In this document: piece by piece, positions 7,470 through 15,174 of the stretch
Numbering within the stretch: the first letter of the stretch is position 1
Layout of the letters: the number at the start of each line of letters is the position of its first letter
Assembly (NCBI GenBank): GCA_034434635.1
Contig: DAOTYX010000119.1
Location: 1-20,155 of the forward strand
Source of the DNA: DAOTYX01 sp034434635
GTDB lineage: Bacteria; Chloroflexota; Anaerolineae; B4-G1; DUEL01
Length of the DNA stretch: 20,155 bases
Direction: 5' to 3'
The notes under the pieces: generated by a model
Databases searched by the model: none
What the model was told of the DNA's origin: nothing
Seen by the model: only the letters and a program-made list of their open reading frames with translations
Program-made: the position numbers and the translations under genes

Positions 7470-7739
7470 ATGATCTACTATGTCCTGTACCGTGTGATTG
7501 ACGCGCTCTTTGTCCTTTACACCCTGGCCATCTTCGCCCGGGCGCTCCTGCCGTGGCTGGGGGTAAGCCCGTCGCAGCCGGTGATGGGCTTCCTGTACCG
7601 CATCACCGAGCCGCTGCTGGCCCCCATTCGCCGCCGTCTGCCACCCACCGGCGCGCTGGACCTCAGCCCGCTGGTGCTGCTCCTCATCCTCTGGGTGGCG
7701 GAACAGGTGTTACTGTGGGCGCTGCGGCGGCTGCTGTGA
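7470..7739 (+). CDS. yggT: YggT/YlmG family small membrane protein
   Basis: 89 residues with two hydrophobic segments, about 4-28 and 66-86, flanking a loop with RITEPLLAPIRRRLPPTGAL, the hallmark of the YGGT domain (EPLL-PIRR-PP-G-DLSP). In Gram-positive bacteria and cyanobacteria the relatives sit beside sepF/ftsZ and have been linked to division-site, nucleoid or thylakoid organisation; in E. coli yggT follows yggS. GAGGGAAG lies just before the ATG. It starts 18 bp after yggS. This is a single-domain version; some relatives have the domain twice. Confidence 0.92.
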   Translation: MIYYVLYRVIDALFVLYTLAIFARALLPWLGVSPSQPVMGFLYRITEPLLAPIRRRLPPTGALDLSPLVLLLILWVAEQVLLWALRRLL

Positions 7740-7745
7740 GCCCCG

Positions 7746-8054
7746 ATGATGAAAGGGTTTCAGGTCACGGAGAATGAGCGGGGATGCACCTTCGCCGTGC
7801 ACGTCCTGCCGCGCAGCCAGCGCGACGCGGTGGTGGGACTCTACGGCGAGGCACTCAAGGTGCGCCTGAAGGCCCCGCCGGCCGAGGGGCAGGCCAATCA
7901 GGCCCTGCGCCGTTTCCTGGCCGCCCGGCTGGGCCTGGAGGAGACGGCAGTGGAGATCGTCGCCGGCCACACCTCCCGCCACAAGGTCGTCCGCGTGACA
8001 GGAGTGAGGGAGGAGCAGGTACGGCAGTTGGTGGGTGACGCGGAGACGCGATAA
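7746..8054 (+). CDS. DUF167 (YggU-like) protein
   Basis: 102-residue alpha/beta protein with the DUF167 signature: TFAVHVLPRSQRDAVVGLYG, then LKVRLKAPPAEGQANQALRR, and SRHKVVRV near the end. The family is widespread and small; its function is not established, though E. coli YggU lies in the same yggS-yggT-yggU cluster. The start ATGATG is 6 bp after yggT and there is no clear ribosome binding site, so translation may depend on coupling. Either of the two consecutive ATGs could be used. Confidence 0.92.
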   Translation: MMKGFQVTENERGCTFAVHVLPRSQRDAVVGLYGEALKVRLKAPPAEGQANQALRRFLAARLGLEETAVEIVAGHTSRHKVVRVTGVREEQVRQLVGDAETR

Positions 8055-8057
8055 GCG

Positions 8058-9074
8058 ATGAACGAACTGCACGGCAAAGGGGTGTGGTTGCAATACTCTG
8101 GGGACGTGAACCTGGCCATCGAGATGGCGGTGGCCATAGGCGCGACCCACGTCCTCTACAAGACCGGCCAGGGGGGGATGTTCTTCGTCGAGTCCGCCCG
8201 GCAGGTCAACGACCGGCTGCGCAAGGCCGGCCTGATCCCGCTGGCCTGGCTCGCCTTCTCCAGCGATGACCCGCTGGCGCAGGCATCGGTTGCGGTCAAG
8301 TCCGCACGGCTGGGTTACGAAGGCCTCGTCTTCGTGATGACGGAGCAGGCCGGCGGCAGGGGCGTCGCCGCGGGCGCGCTGGGCCACCGGCTGTTGGAAG
8401 AGGGACTGGACCCCCAGCGGCTTTACTATGCCTCCTATCCCAACATCTGGCAACGAAAGGACATCCCCTACCGCGAGATGAACCGTTTCTGCCACGGCGG
8501 CTTCATGCCGTTGTGTTTCCCTGCCTTCCAGCGCACGGCGCGCACGGTGATCCACCGCTGGGCCTATGGTGAACACGCCCGCTGGTCGCAGGAATGGGGG
8601 GACATGCCGCCGCTCTATCCGGTGCTGACCGCCTGTCGGGACGAGAGCGGCAGCCAGCCGCTGACGGCACCGGAGATGCTGGAGTGGGCGGAGGCTGTGG
8701 CCGAACACGAGCCGCCCTTCTTCAGCATCCACCGCGCCGACACCACACCCCGCGAACTGTGGCCCATCCTGGCTGCGATGGGCGAACGGAAGCCAGCACG
8801 CCCGCCTGTGGGTGCGTCTGCCCCTTCCGCTCCCCCGCCCGCTGTGCCCGTCGAACCGCCCGCGCCGGCCGCAGGCGCGCCGGAGGCAAAGCGCGGCAGC
8901 GCCCCCGCGGTCTACCACGTGGTGACGGTCAACGACACCGTCTGGAGCCTGTGCCAGCGGCATAACCTCCCTCCCGAACAGTTCTGGGAGTGGAACGGTC
9001 ACCTGTGGGAGGAACACGGCCTGCCCCGTGACGCCGTCTACCTGCAGGAAGGTTGGCGGGTACGGGTGGGATGA
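8058..9074 (+). CDS. Unrecognised alpha/beta (possibly TIM-barrel) protein with C-terminal LysM domain
   Basis: 338 residues in three parts. Residues 1-240 alternate predicted strands and helices (GVWLQYSG, THVLYKTG, LIPLAWLAF, GLVFVMTEQAG, RLYYASYPNI, FFSIHRAD), a rhythm like a glycoside-hydrolase-type barrel, but no family was recognised. Residues 241-284 are a Pro/Ala-rich linker. Residues 285-338 look like one LysM domain (YHVVTVNDTVWSLCQRHNLP, then EQFWEWNG), which binds N-acetylglucosamine polymers such as peptidoglycan. No signal peptide or membrane segment is visible, which is puzzling for a LysM protein; a non-classical export route or a cytoplasmic role are both open. It follows the DUF167 gene by 3 bp and overlaps murJ, so a cell-wall job is likely but inferred. 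Confidence 0.8.
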   Translation: MNELHGKGVWLQYSGDVNLAIEMAVAIGATHVLYKTGQGGMFFVESARQVNDRLRKAGLIPLAWLAFSSDDPLAQASVAVKSARLGYEGLVFVMTEQAGGRGVAAGALGHRLLEEGLDPQRLYYASYPNIWQRKDIPYREMNRFCHGGFMPLCFPAFQRTARTVIHRWAYGEHARWSQEWGDMPPLYPVLTACRDESGSQPLTAPEMLEWAEAVAEHEPPFFSIHRADTTPRELWPILAAMGERKPARPPVGASAPSAPPPAVPVEPPAPAAGAPEAKRGSAPAVYHVVTVNDTVWSLCQRHNLPPEQFWEWNGHLWEEHGLPRDAVYLQEGWRVRVG

Positions 9075-10624
9075 CCACGGGCGGCGGGCCGACGGCGGGC
9101 CAGAGGATCGCACGGGCCGCGGCGCTGGTGATGGCCCTCTTCGTGCTCAGCCGGCTGCTGGGGTTGGCACGGGAGATGGTCATCGGCGCCAGGTTCGGCA
9201 CCAGCGCCGACTACGACGCCTACCTGGCCGCCTTCACCATCCCCGACATCCTCTTCACCCTCATCGCCGGTGGGGCGCTGGGGTCGGCCTTCATCCCCAC
9301 CTTCACCGGCTACTTCGCCCGTGGGGACGCCGCAGGCGGCTGGCGGTTGGCCAGCGCGGTCATCAACCTGCTGCTGGTGGCCCTGACCGGGGCAGCGGTG
9401 TTGGCCTGGCTGGGCGCGCCGCTGCTGGTGGCGACGGTGCTGGTGCCCGGCTTTCCGCCAGCCCAACAGGCGCTCACCGTCGCGCTGATGCGCATCATGC
9501 TCCTCGCGCCGCTCTTCTTCGGCGTCAGCGGCGTGGTGATGGGCATCCTCAATGCTCGACAGCATTTCCTCTTGCCGGCCCTGGCTCCCAGTTTCCTCAA
9601 CCTGGCGCTGATCGTCGCCGCGCTGCTTCTGGCGCCGCGGATGGGCGTGCGCGCGCTGGCCCTGGGGTACGTCGTCGGAGCGGTGTTGCACCTGGCGGTA
9701 CAACTGCCGGGACTGTCCTGGGTGGGCGCGCGCTACCGCCCCCTGCTGACCCTGCGCGACCCTGGCGTGCGCGAGGTGTTGCGGCTGATGGCCCCGCGCG
9801 TGCTGGGACTGGCCGCCGTACAGCTCAACTTCCTGGTCAACAAGAATATCGCCTCGTGGATGGGGGAAGGGGCAGTCTCGGCGCTCAACTACGCCTGGCT
9901 GCTGATGCTTCTACCCCAGGGGGTCTTTGCGCAGGCGGTCGCGACCGCCGCTTTCCCCACCTTCGCCGAGCAGGCGGCGCGAGGCGAGCAGGCGGCCATG
10001 CGCCACACGCTGGCGGCCACCTTGCGCGCCGTCTTCTTCCTCACCCTTCCTGCGGCCATCGGCCTGATGCTGGTGGGCCGGCCGTTGGTGGCGCTGTTAT
10101 TCGAACGCGGCGCCTTCGCCGCCGCCTCCACCCAGGCGGTAGCCTGGGCGCTGGCCTTCTACGCGCTGGGACTGGTGGGGCACGCCGGGGTGGAGATCGT
10201 CGCCCGCGCCTTCTACGCCCTGCACGACACCTGGACCCCGGTGTGGGTGGGTGGCCTGGCGATGGTGCTCAACATCCTCCTCAGCCTGGCCCTCCCGACA
10301 GCCTTCGCCAGTGTAGGGGCGCCGCCTCACGCCGGCCTGGCGCTGGCCAATTCCGCAGCCACGCTTCTGGAGATGGTGGCGTTACTGGGGTTGCTCCGCC
10401 CACGGCTGGGTGGCCTGGAGGGTAGAACGCTGGCCCGCTCGCTGGGGCGCAGCGGACTGGCCGTGATCGCCATGGCTGGCGTGCTGCTCGGCTGGCAGGC
10501 CCTCGTTTCCCAGGCGAGCCCGCTCGTCGGCGGCGGAGGCGGGGTGTTGCTGGGCGCGGCTGTCTATCTGGGCGCCGCGGCGCTGCTGCGGGCAGACGAA
10601 CTGCGCCTGCTGACCCGACGGTAG
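9071..10624 (+). CDS. murJ: Lipid II flippase MurJ (MviN)
   Basis: 517-residue MOP-superfamily membrane protein that flips lipid II across the membrane for peptidoglycan synthesis. The N-terminus has the family block ALFVLSRLLGLAREMVIGA followed by RFGTSADYDAYLAAF, and IPDILFTLIAGGALGSAFIP is the second classical stretch. About fourteen hydrophobic segments follow; VNKNIASWMGEGAVSALNYA and LFERGAF are further matches. The ATG at 9071 overlaps the stop of the LysM gene as ATGA, a typical coupling. The open frame allows a TTG at 9053, which is less likely. It is the last gene of the operon, ending just before a hairpin. Confidence 0.95.
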   Translation: MTTGGGPTAGQRIARAAALVMALFVLSRLLGLAREMVIGARFGTSADYDAYLAAFTIPDILFTLIAGGALGSAFIPTFTGYFARGDAAGGWRLASAVINLLLVALTGAAVLAWLGAPLLVATVLVPGFPPAQQALTVALMRIMLLAPLFFGVSGVVMGILNARQHFLLPALAPSFLNLALIVAALLLAPRMGVRALALGYVVGAVLHLAVQLPGLSWVGARYRPLLTLRDPGVREVLRLMAPRVLGLAAVQLNFLVNKNIASWMGEGAVSALNYAWLLMLLPQGVFAQAVATAAFPTFAEQAARGEQAAMRHTLAATLRAVFFLTLPAAIGLMLVGRPLVALLFERGAFAAASTQAVAWALAFYALGLVGHAGVEIVARAFYALHDTWTPVWVGGLAMVLNILLSLALPTAFASVGAPPHAGLALANSAATLLEMVALLGLLRPRLGGLEGRTLARSLGRSGLAVIAMAGVLLGWQALVSQASPLVGGGGGVLLGAAVYLGAAALLRADELRLLTRR

Positions 10625-10625
10625 A

Positions 10626-10656
10626 CCCTCCCGCAGGCACGAAGCCCACGGGAGGG
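10626..10656. terminator. Hairpin between convergent murJ and the DUF11 protein gene
   Basis: CCCTCCCG (10626-10633) and CGGGAGGG (10649-10656) form a perfect 8-bp stem with a 15-nt loop. It lies 1 bp after the murJ stop and 9 bp from the stop of the convergent gene. No T-run follows on either strand, so it may be a weak bidirectional terminator or an RNA-end protecting hairpin. Confidence 0.5.
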
Positions 10657-10665
10657 CCGGCGGAT

Positions 10666-13600
10666 TTATGGCGAGAGAACCGGGCCGATGATGTTGTTGT
10701 ACGGCTCGCCGGTGATCTCGTGGCTCTCCAACACCGTCCCGTAAGAGGTCGTCGCGCAGTAGGAGTCAACCTGGGCGTACACCCTCGTCCCCGGCAGCAG
10801 CGGCCAGATCACCTGGCTGAGGCCCGGCGAGTAGTAGTCATCCCCCACCGAGAGGCTGAGCATCTCCCCTGACTCCAGCGGCAGCGCCGCCGCCGTCACT
10901 CCCCAGACCAGCCCCTGATTCCCCAACATGTACCAGACCTGGTTGACCTCTCGCGGCGCGGAAATGGGGTTCAGGTAGACGTCCACCCAGAACGCGCGGG
11001 TGACCGGCATGCTGCCGCGGTTGCGGATCACCAGGCGGATGTCATTGGAGGTGACCAGGAGTTGTTCGATCACCAGGTCGGGGGCGGGTGTGCCGCCTGC
11101 GCTGCCGACCATGACCAGCGGCAGGTAGACCCCCCCTGGGATCAGGTTGGAGGCTTCAGCGGTGTTGTTGTCGGTGTACGGGTCCTGCACAGGGGCCAGC
11201 GGGGTAGCAGTGGCGGTGTTGGTCACGGGATGGATGGTGGTCAACGTTGCCCGCAGGGTGTAGACCACTGATGCACCAGCGGGCAGGTTGACCGTGTCGG
11301 CAATGCCGCCGCTGCCGCTGGCAGTACAACTGGCCCCGCCCGACGGTGCGCACGTCCAGGATGGGGCGTACAACCCTGGCGGTGGAGGGTCGGAGACCAG
11401 CGCGCTCGGGGCGTCGCTGGGGCCGGTGTTGCGCACGGTGATGGTGTAGGTGATCACCTGCCCCGGCAGAGCCTGGGGCGGCAACGCCGTTTTCGTCACC
11501 GCCAGGTCAGCCCAGGCGTCCACAACGGTCGTGTGGGCAGCGAAGTCATTCGTGTTGTCAGGATCGAAGGTGTCGCTGTAGGCCAGCGCCTCGTTGTACA
11601 GTTCCCCTCCTGCCGCAACCCACGGCGGCACGCGGGCAGTGACGGTGACGACGACGGTGTGACCGGGGGCCAACGAGCCTAGATTGCAGGCTAGTGGGCG
11701 GTCGGGGTCGCCCGGCGTGCCACGGGTGCAGTACCCCTGCTCAGGCGTTGCGGCGACCTGAGTGATCCAGGAGGGCAGACGGTCCTGCAGCGCCACCCTC
11801 TCGGCAGCCGATGGCCCGTCGTTCGTGACGAGGAGCGTATAGGTGAGCGCACCGCCCGCCGTGACCCGGTCGGCCTGCAGGGCGAAAGTGCCGCCCGGTT
11901 GGCCGTCCACCTGCACCTGCCCAAAGACGACCTGTCCCACCCGCAGGTCGGCCGCCTGGGAGACCTGGTGCTGCGCGACAGCCTGGTTGTTGGTGAGATC
12001 GGCGTCGGGGTCCGTCCCCAGGACGTCGGCCAGGCTGGTGAGCGCCTGAGCCTGGGCGGCGGCGACGGTGACGGTCACTACCCAGCGACCAGCGGTCGAG
12101 GGGGTACGCACCTCCAACGGGGCGCTCAACGTACAGCGCAGGTCGAGCCGTCCGGTGAAGGAGCCGCCGGTCGGCGCGCAGACAGCCGGGCGGTCTGAGG
12201 AGACGGCCAGGAGGTCGAAGGAGCCGTCCGACTGCACCAGGTCGTGCAGGACGACGGCGTGCGCAAAGCCCGGCCCCAGGTTGTCCACGATGGCGGTGTA
12301 GGTGAGCCGCTCCCCGGCGCGCACCGTTCCGGCAGGGTTGCCGAAGAGAGCCAGCCGCAGGTCGGCCTGCCCCTGCACCCGCACCGCTGCGGTGGCAGTG
12401 TTGTCAGCGGGGTCGGGGTCAGCGGCGGCGCTGGCGGCTGTGGCGGTGTTGACCGGCTCCGCGCCGGGGGTGGCCGCCGGTGACACGCGCGCCCACACGG
12501 TGACGGTGCGGCTGCCCGTGACAGGCAGTCCGCCCAGGCTGCAGCGGAGGACGTCGGGGCCTGTGGCGATGAGGACGCAACCGGCGTTGTCCATCTCGTA
12601 GGTGAGGGAGGCCGGCAGCGTGTCGGTCATCACCACCGCTGGTGCGTCGGAGGGGCCGTCGTTGGTCACGGAGAGGGTGTAGGCCACCACCCCACCGGCA
12701 GTGGCCAGCGTCGGATCGGCCGTCTTCTGCAGCCTCAGGTCGGCCCGGGCCACAACGGCCGTCGTGGCCGTGGCCTGGTTGTTTCCTGCTTGTGGGTCGC
12801 TCACGCTGCTGGAGACCGCGGCGGTGTTGGTGAGCACCGTTCCATGGGGCGTGTCGCTATCCACACGGACACGGATCAGCAGACGCACCGTCTCGGCGGG
12901 GTCCACATCGCCCAGCGCGCAGGTGACGCTGTGGCTTGCAGCCTGATAGGTGCAGGAGGCCGTCGGCCAGCCGATGGCAGCGGCGCTGACGAAAGCCGCT
13001 TCCGCTGGCAGGTTGTCCGTCACTTCCACCTGGCGTGCGGTAGAGGGGCCGGCGTTCCCTACGGTGAGGGTGTACTCCAGGACATCGCCCGCTGTGGCCG
13101 GGTCGGGAGCATCTTGTTTGCCGATGGAAAGGTCCGCTTCGGCGCTGACGGTCAGGCTGGCCGAGGCGCGGTTGTCCCCGATGTTCGGATCGAAGGTGGC
13201 CGCAGAGACCCATCCGTCATTGCGCAGGGCGACGGAGGTCGGGAAGTCAGGAGCGATGCGGACAGTGACGGTGAGGGCCGTGGCCGCGCCGGAGGGCAAC
13301 GCGCCCAGGTTACAGGTCAGTGGGGCGAAGGGGTCGCCCGGCGTACCGGCGGTACAGGAGGCCCCTGCCGGCGGCTCGAAGGACACCAGCGTCACACCGG
13401 CGGGCAGGAAGTCCTGCAACACCACACCCTCCGCCGCCGACGGGCCACCGTTCGTCAGCCCCAGGCGGAACTGGACGTTCGTCCCCGCCCGCCACGGCCC
13501 GGCGGTCAGCACACCCTTGCTCAGCGTCAGGTCGGCCACATCGGTGACGGCGATGAAGTCCGCGGTCTGGTTGTTGAGGGGGTTGGGGTCAGGCGTGCCG

Positions 13601-15150
13601 CCCGTGCGGGTGAAGGCCTGCACCGAGTTGCTCACCTGCTGCGCCTCGTTCGCCTGCACCACGATCTGGATGGCCCAGCGTCCGTCGCCGCCGGTGGTCT
13701 GTGGCTCCAGAGGCTCGTCCAGGGTGAACTCCATGCTCACCCCGCCGGGCGGGGCGGGCAGGTAGGACGGCCCGGAGTCGGGGCGGTTCGGGTCGAGGAG
13801 GACATCCACCAGGGTGAACGCGCCGTCGGAGAGGATGTCGTCGCGCAGGGCCACCTGGCGCGCGGCGGAAGGACCATGGTTCTCGACGAAGATCGTGTAG
13901 GTGAAGCGCTCCCCGGCGCGCACGGTCGTCTCCGGGCTGCTCGTCTTGACCACCGACAGGTCCGCCCGGTCGGTGACCAGGGTGACGCAGGTAGCGCGGT
14001 TGTTGTCGGTCTCCGGCTCGCCGCCGACGCCGCGCACCTCCGCCGTGGCGGTGATGAGCGCCGTGCCGTCGGGCTCGGCGGCGACCAGGTCGGCGGGCAG
14101 GCCCACGCGCACCTGGAAGGCGAACTGGGCTCCCGCCGGGATGGGGTCCAGCACGCAGAAGAGGCGGTTGCCGGGGTCGGGGTCGGAGCAGCCCGCGGTA
14201 TCGGCGATGTAGACGGCCTGAGCGGGCAGCGTGACGGTGACGCCCACGCCTACGGCCGTGTCGGGGCCGGCATTGGCGACGGTGAGGACATAGGTGAGCG
14301 GCTCCCCGGCGACGGCCGGGTCGGGCGTGGCCGTCTGGACGACCGAGAGGTCAGCCAGCGGGGCAAAGGTCAGGCCGAAGGGCCAATTCAGCCCGCCGCC
14401 AGAGGCGAAGACGTCCAGGAAGGCTCCGGTCAGGCCGTCGTAGCGCAGCACCTGATCGGTGTTGATACTGCTGACGTAGAGGTTGCCGTCGGGGCCGAAG
14501 ACCAGGCCGGCGGGCAGATCCAACCCGCCACCGGAGGCGAAGACGTCAAGGAAGGCCCCGGTCAGGCCGTCGTAGCGCAGCACCTGGTCGGTGCTGTAAC
14601 TGCTGACGTAGAGGTTGCCGTCGGGGCCGAAGGTCAGGCCGATGGGGTCATCCAACCCGCCGCCGGAGGCAAAGACATCCAGGAACGCGCCGCTGCTCCC
14701 GTGATAACGCAGCACCTGGTCGGTGTTGTGACTGCTGACGTAGAGGTTGCCGTCTGGGCCGAAGACCAGGCCGGCGGGCAGATCCAACCCGCCACCGGAG
14801 GCGAAGACGTCCAGGAAGGCCCCGGTGACGCCGTCGTAGCGCAGCACCTGATCGGTGTTGCTACTGCTGACGTAGAGGTTGCCATCGGGGCCGAAGGCCA
14901 GGCCGATGGGGTCATCCAACCCGCCGGAGGCGAAGACATCCAGGAACGTGCCGCTGCTCCCGTGATAACGCAGCACCTGGTCCGTGTCGAAACTGCTGAC
15001 AAAGAGGTGGGCGGGGAGCGGAGCCAGGTGTGGCTGCGCGGGCGGCGCGGCGACGGCGGAGGAAGCAACGGAAGATGTCAACACCAGGACGAGGAGAAGC
15101 ATACCGTTGGTCAGAGCGCGGAGCAGGCGATTGGCGGGCAGATGGTTCAT
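10666..15150 (-). CDS. Large secreted protein: propeller-like repeats, eight DUF11 domains, CARDB-like C-terminus
   Basis: 1494 residues. A signal peptide (MNHLPANRLLRALTNG, hydrophobic LLLVLVLTSS, cut near AVAA at about 35) is followed by five 44-residue units (about 47-265) of the type LYVSS-TDQVLRY-G-FLDVFASGG-GL-FGPDGN, resembling NHL/Vgb propeller blades. Eight DUF11 domains start at residue 266, each opening with ADL, and run to about 1340; DUF11 domains are Ig-like modules found in bacterial surface proteins. VYLPLV then leads to a terminal module (PDLVIEQLLVTSNDIRLVIR, then RNRGSMPVTRAFWVDVYLNP) that looks like CARDB. No LPXTG anchor or C-terminal membrane helix is seen. The ATG at 15150 has AAAGGAG upstream; the TTG 7 codons earlier is less likely. 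It begins 24 bp after the Pro/Thr-tail gene. A surface/adhesion or matrix role is inferred. Confidence 0.9.
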   Translation of the reverse strand: MNHLPANRLLRALTNGMLLLVLVLTSSVASSAVAAPPAQPHLAPLPAHLFVSSFDTDQVLRYHGSSGTFLDVFASGGLDDPIGLAFGPDGNLYVSSSNTDQVLRYDGVTGAFLDVFASGGGLDLPAGLVFGPDGNLYVSSHNTDQVLRYHGSSGAFLDVFASGGGLDDPIGLTFGPDGNLYVSSYSTDQVLRYDGLTGAFLDVFASGGGLDLPAGLVFGPDGNLYVSSINTDQVLRYDGLTGAFLDVFASGGGLNWPFGLTFAPLADLSVVQTATPDPAVAGEPLTYVLTVANAGPDTAVGVGVTVTLPAQAVYIADTAGCSDPDPGNRLFCVLDPIPAGAQFAFQVRVGLPADLVAAEPDGTALITATAEVRGVGGEPETDNNRATCVTLVTDRADLSVVKTSSPETTVRAGERFTYTIFVENHGPSAARQVALRDDILSDGAFTLVDVLLDPNRPDSGPSYLPAPPGGVSMEFTLDEPLEPQTTGGDGRWAIQIVVQANEAQQVSNSVQAFTRTGGTPDPNPLNNQTADFIAVTDVADLTLSKGVLTAGPWRAGTNVQFRLGLTNGGPSAAEGVVLQDFLPAGVTLVSFEPPAGASCTAGTPGDPFAPLTCNLGALPSGAATALTVTVRIAPDFPTSVALRNDGWVSAATFDPNIGDNRASASLTVSAEADLSIGKQDAPDPATAGDVLEYTLTVGNAGPSTARQVEVTDNLPAEAAFVSAAAIGWPTASCTYQAASHSVTCALGDVDPAETVRLLIRVRVDSDTPHGTVLTNTAAVSSSVSDPQAGNNQATATTAVVARADLRLQKTADPTLATAGGVVAYTLSVTNDGPSDAPAVVMTDTLPASLTYEMDNAGCVLIATGPDVLRCSLGGLPVTGSRTVTVWARVSPAATPGAEPVNTATAASAAADPDPADNTATAAVRVQGQADLRLALFGNPAGTVRAGERLTYTAIVDNLGPGFAHAVVLHDLVQSDGSFDLLAVSSDRPAVCAPTGGSFTGRLDLRCTLSAPLEVRTPSTAGRWVVTVTVAAAQAQALTSLADVLGTDPDADLTNNQAVAQHQVSQAADLRVGQVVFGQVQVDGQPGGTFALQADRVTAGGALTYTLLVTNDGPSAAERVALQDRLPSWITQVAATPEQGYCTRGTPGDPDRPLACNLGSLAPGHTVVVTVTARVPPWVAAGGELYNEALAYSDTFDPDNTNDFAAHTTVVDAWADLAVTKTALPPQALPGQVITYTITVRNTGPSDAPSALVSDPPPPGLYAPSWTCAPSGGASCTASGSGGIADTVNLPAGASVVYTLRATLTTIHPVTNTATATPLAPVQDPYTDNNTAEASNLIPGGVYLPLVMVGSAGGTPAPDLVIEQLLVTSNDIRLVIRNRGSMPVTRAFWVDVYLNPISAPREVNQVWYMLGNQGLVWGVTAAALPLESGEMLSLSVGDDYYSPGLSQVIWPLLPGTRVYAQVDSYCATTSYGTVLESHEITGEPYNNIIGPVLSP
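11135..14355 (-). repeat. Eight DUF11-encoding repeats arranged as a duplicated block of four
   Basis: Units begin (minus strand) at 14355, 13965, 13536, 13137, 12744, 12366, 11952 and 11511, each with an ADL codon triplet and 378 to 441 bp long (the last about 370). Units 2 and 6 share VRAGER and SDG-F; units 3 and 7 share GTPGDP and CNLG; units 1 and 5 share an AGC loop. This points to duplication of a four-unit block. Confidence 0.7.
14365..15009 (-). repeat. Tandem 132-bp repeats coding the propeller-like units
   Basis: The CTGACGTAGAGGTTGCC landmark recurs at 14471, 14603, 14735 and 14867, exactly 132 bp apart; the fifth copy is 129 bp further, having lost one Gly codon. Copies alternate: units with HGSSG are followed by DDPIGL, and most units with DGLTG/DGVTG by DLPAGL (the last has NWPFGL). 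The higher-order period is therefore 264 bp. Confidence 0.9.
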
Positions 15151-15155
15151 GATGG

Positions 15156-15162
15156 CTCCTTT
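15156..15162 (-). promoter_or_regulatory. Ribosome binding site of the large secreted protein
   Basis: AAAGGAG on the minus strand, 5 nt before the ATG at 15150. It sets the start of the gene at that ATG, not at the TTG at 15171, and gives a clean signal peptide. Confidence 0.8.
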
Positions 15163-15174
15163 CGTGAGCAACTC

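Noticed and set aside
9053..9070. Alternative TTG start for murJ
   Set aside because: The ATG at 9071 gives the usual ATGA overlap with the preceding stop and the expected MurJ N-terminus.
7710..9113. A 467-codon open frame on the minus strand
   Set aside because: Antisense to the DUF167 and LysM genes; composition is His/Arg/Gln-rich without domains.
14365..15009. CRISPR array
   Set aside because: The repeats are 132 bp, contiguous, without spacers, in frame and coding for propeller-like units.
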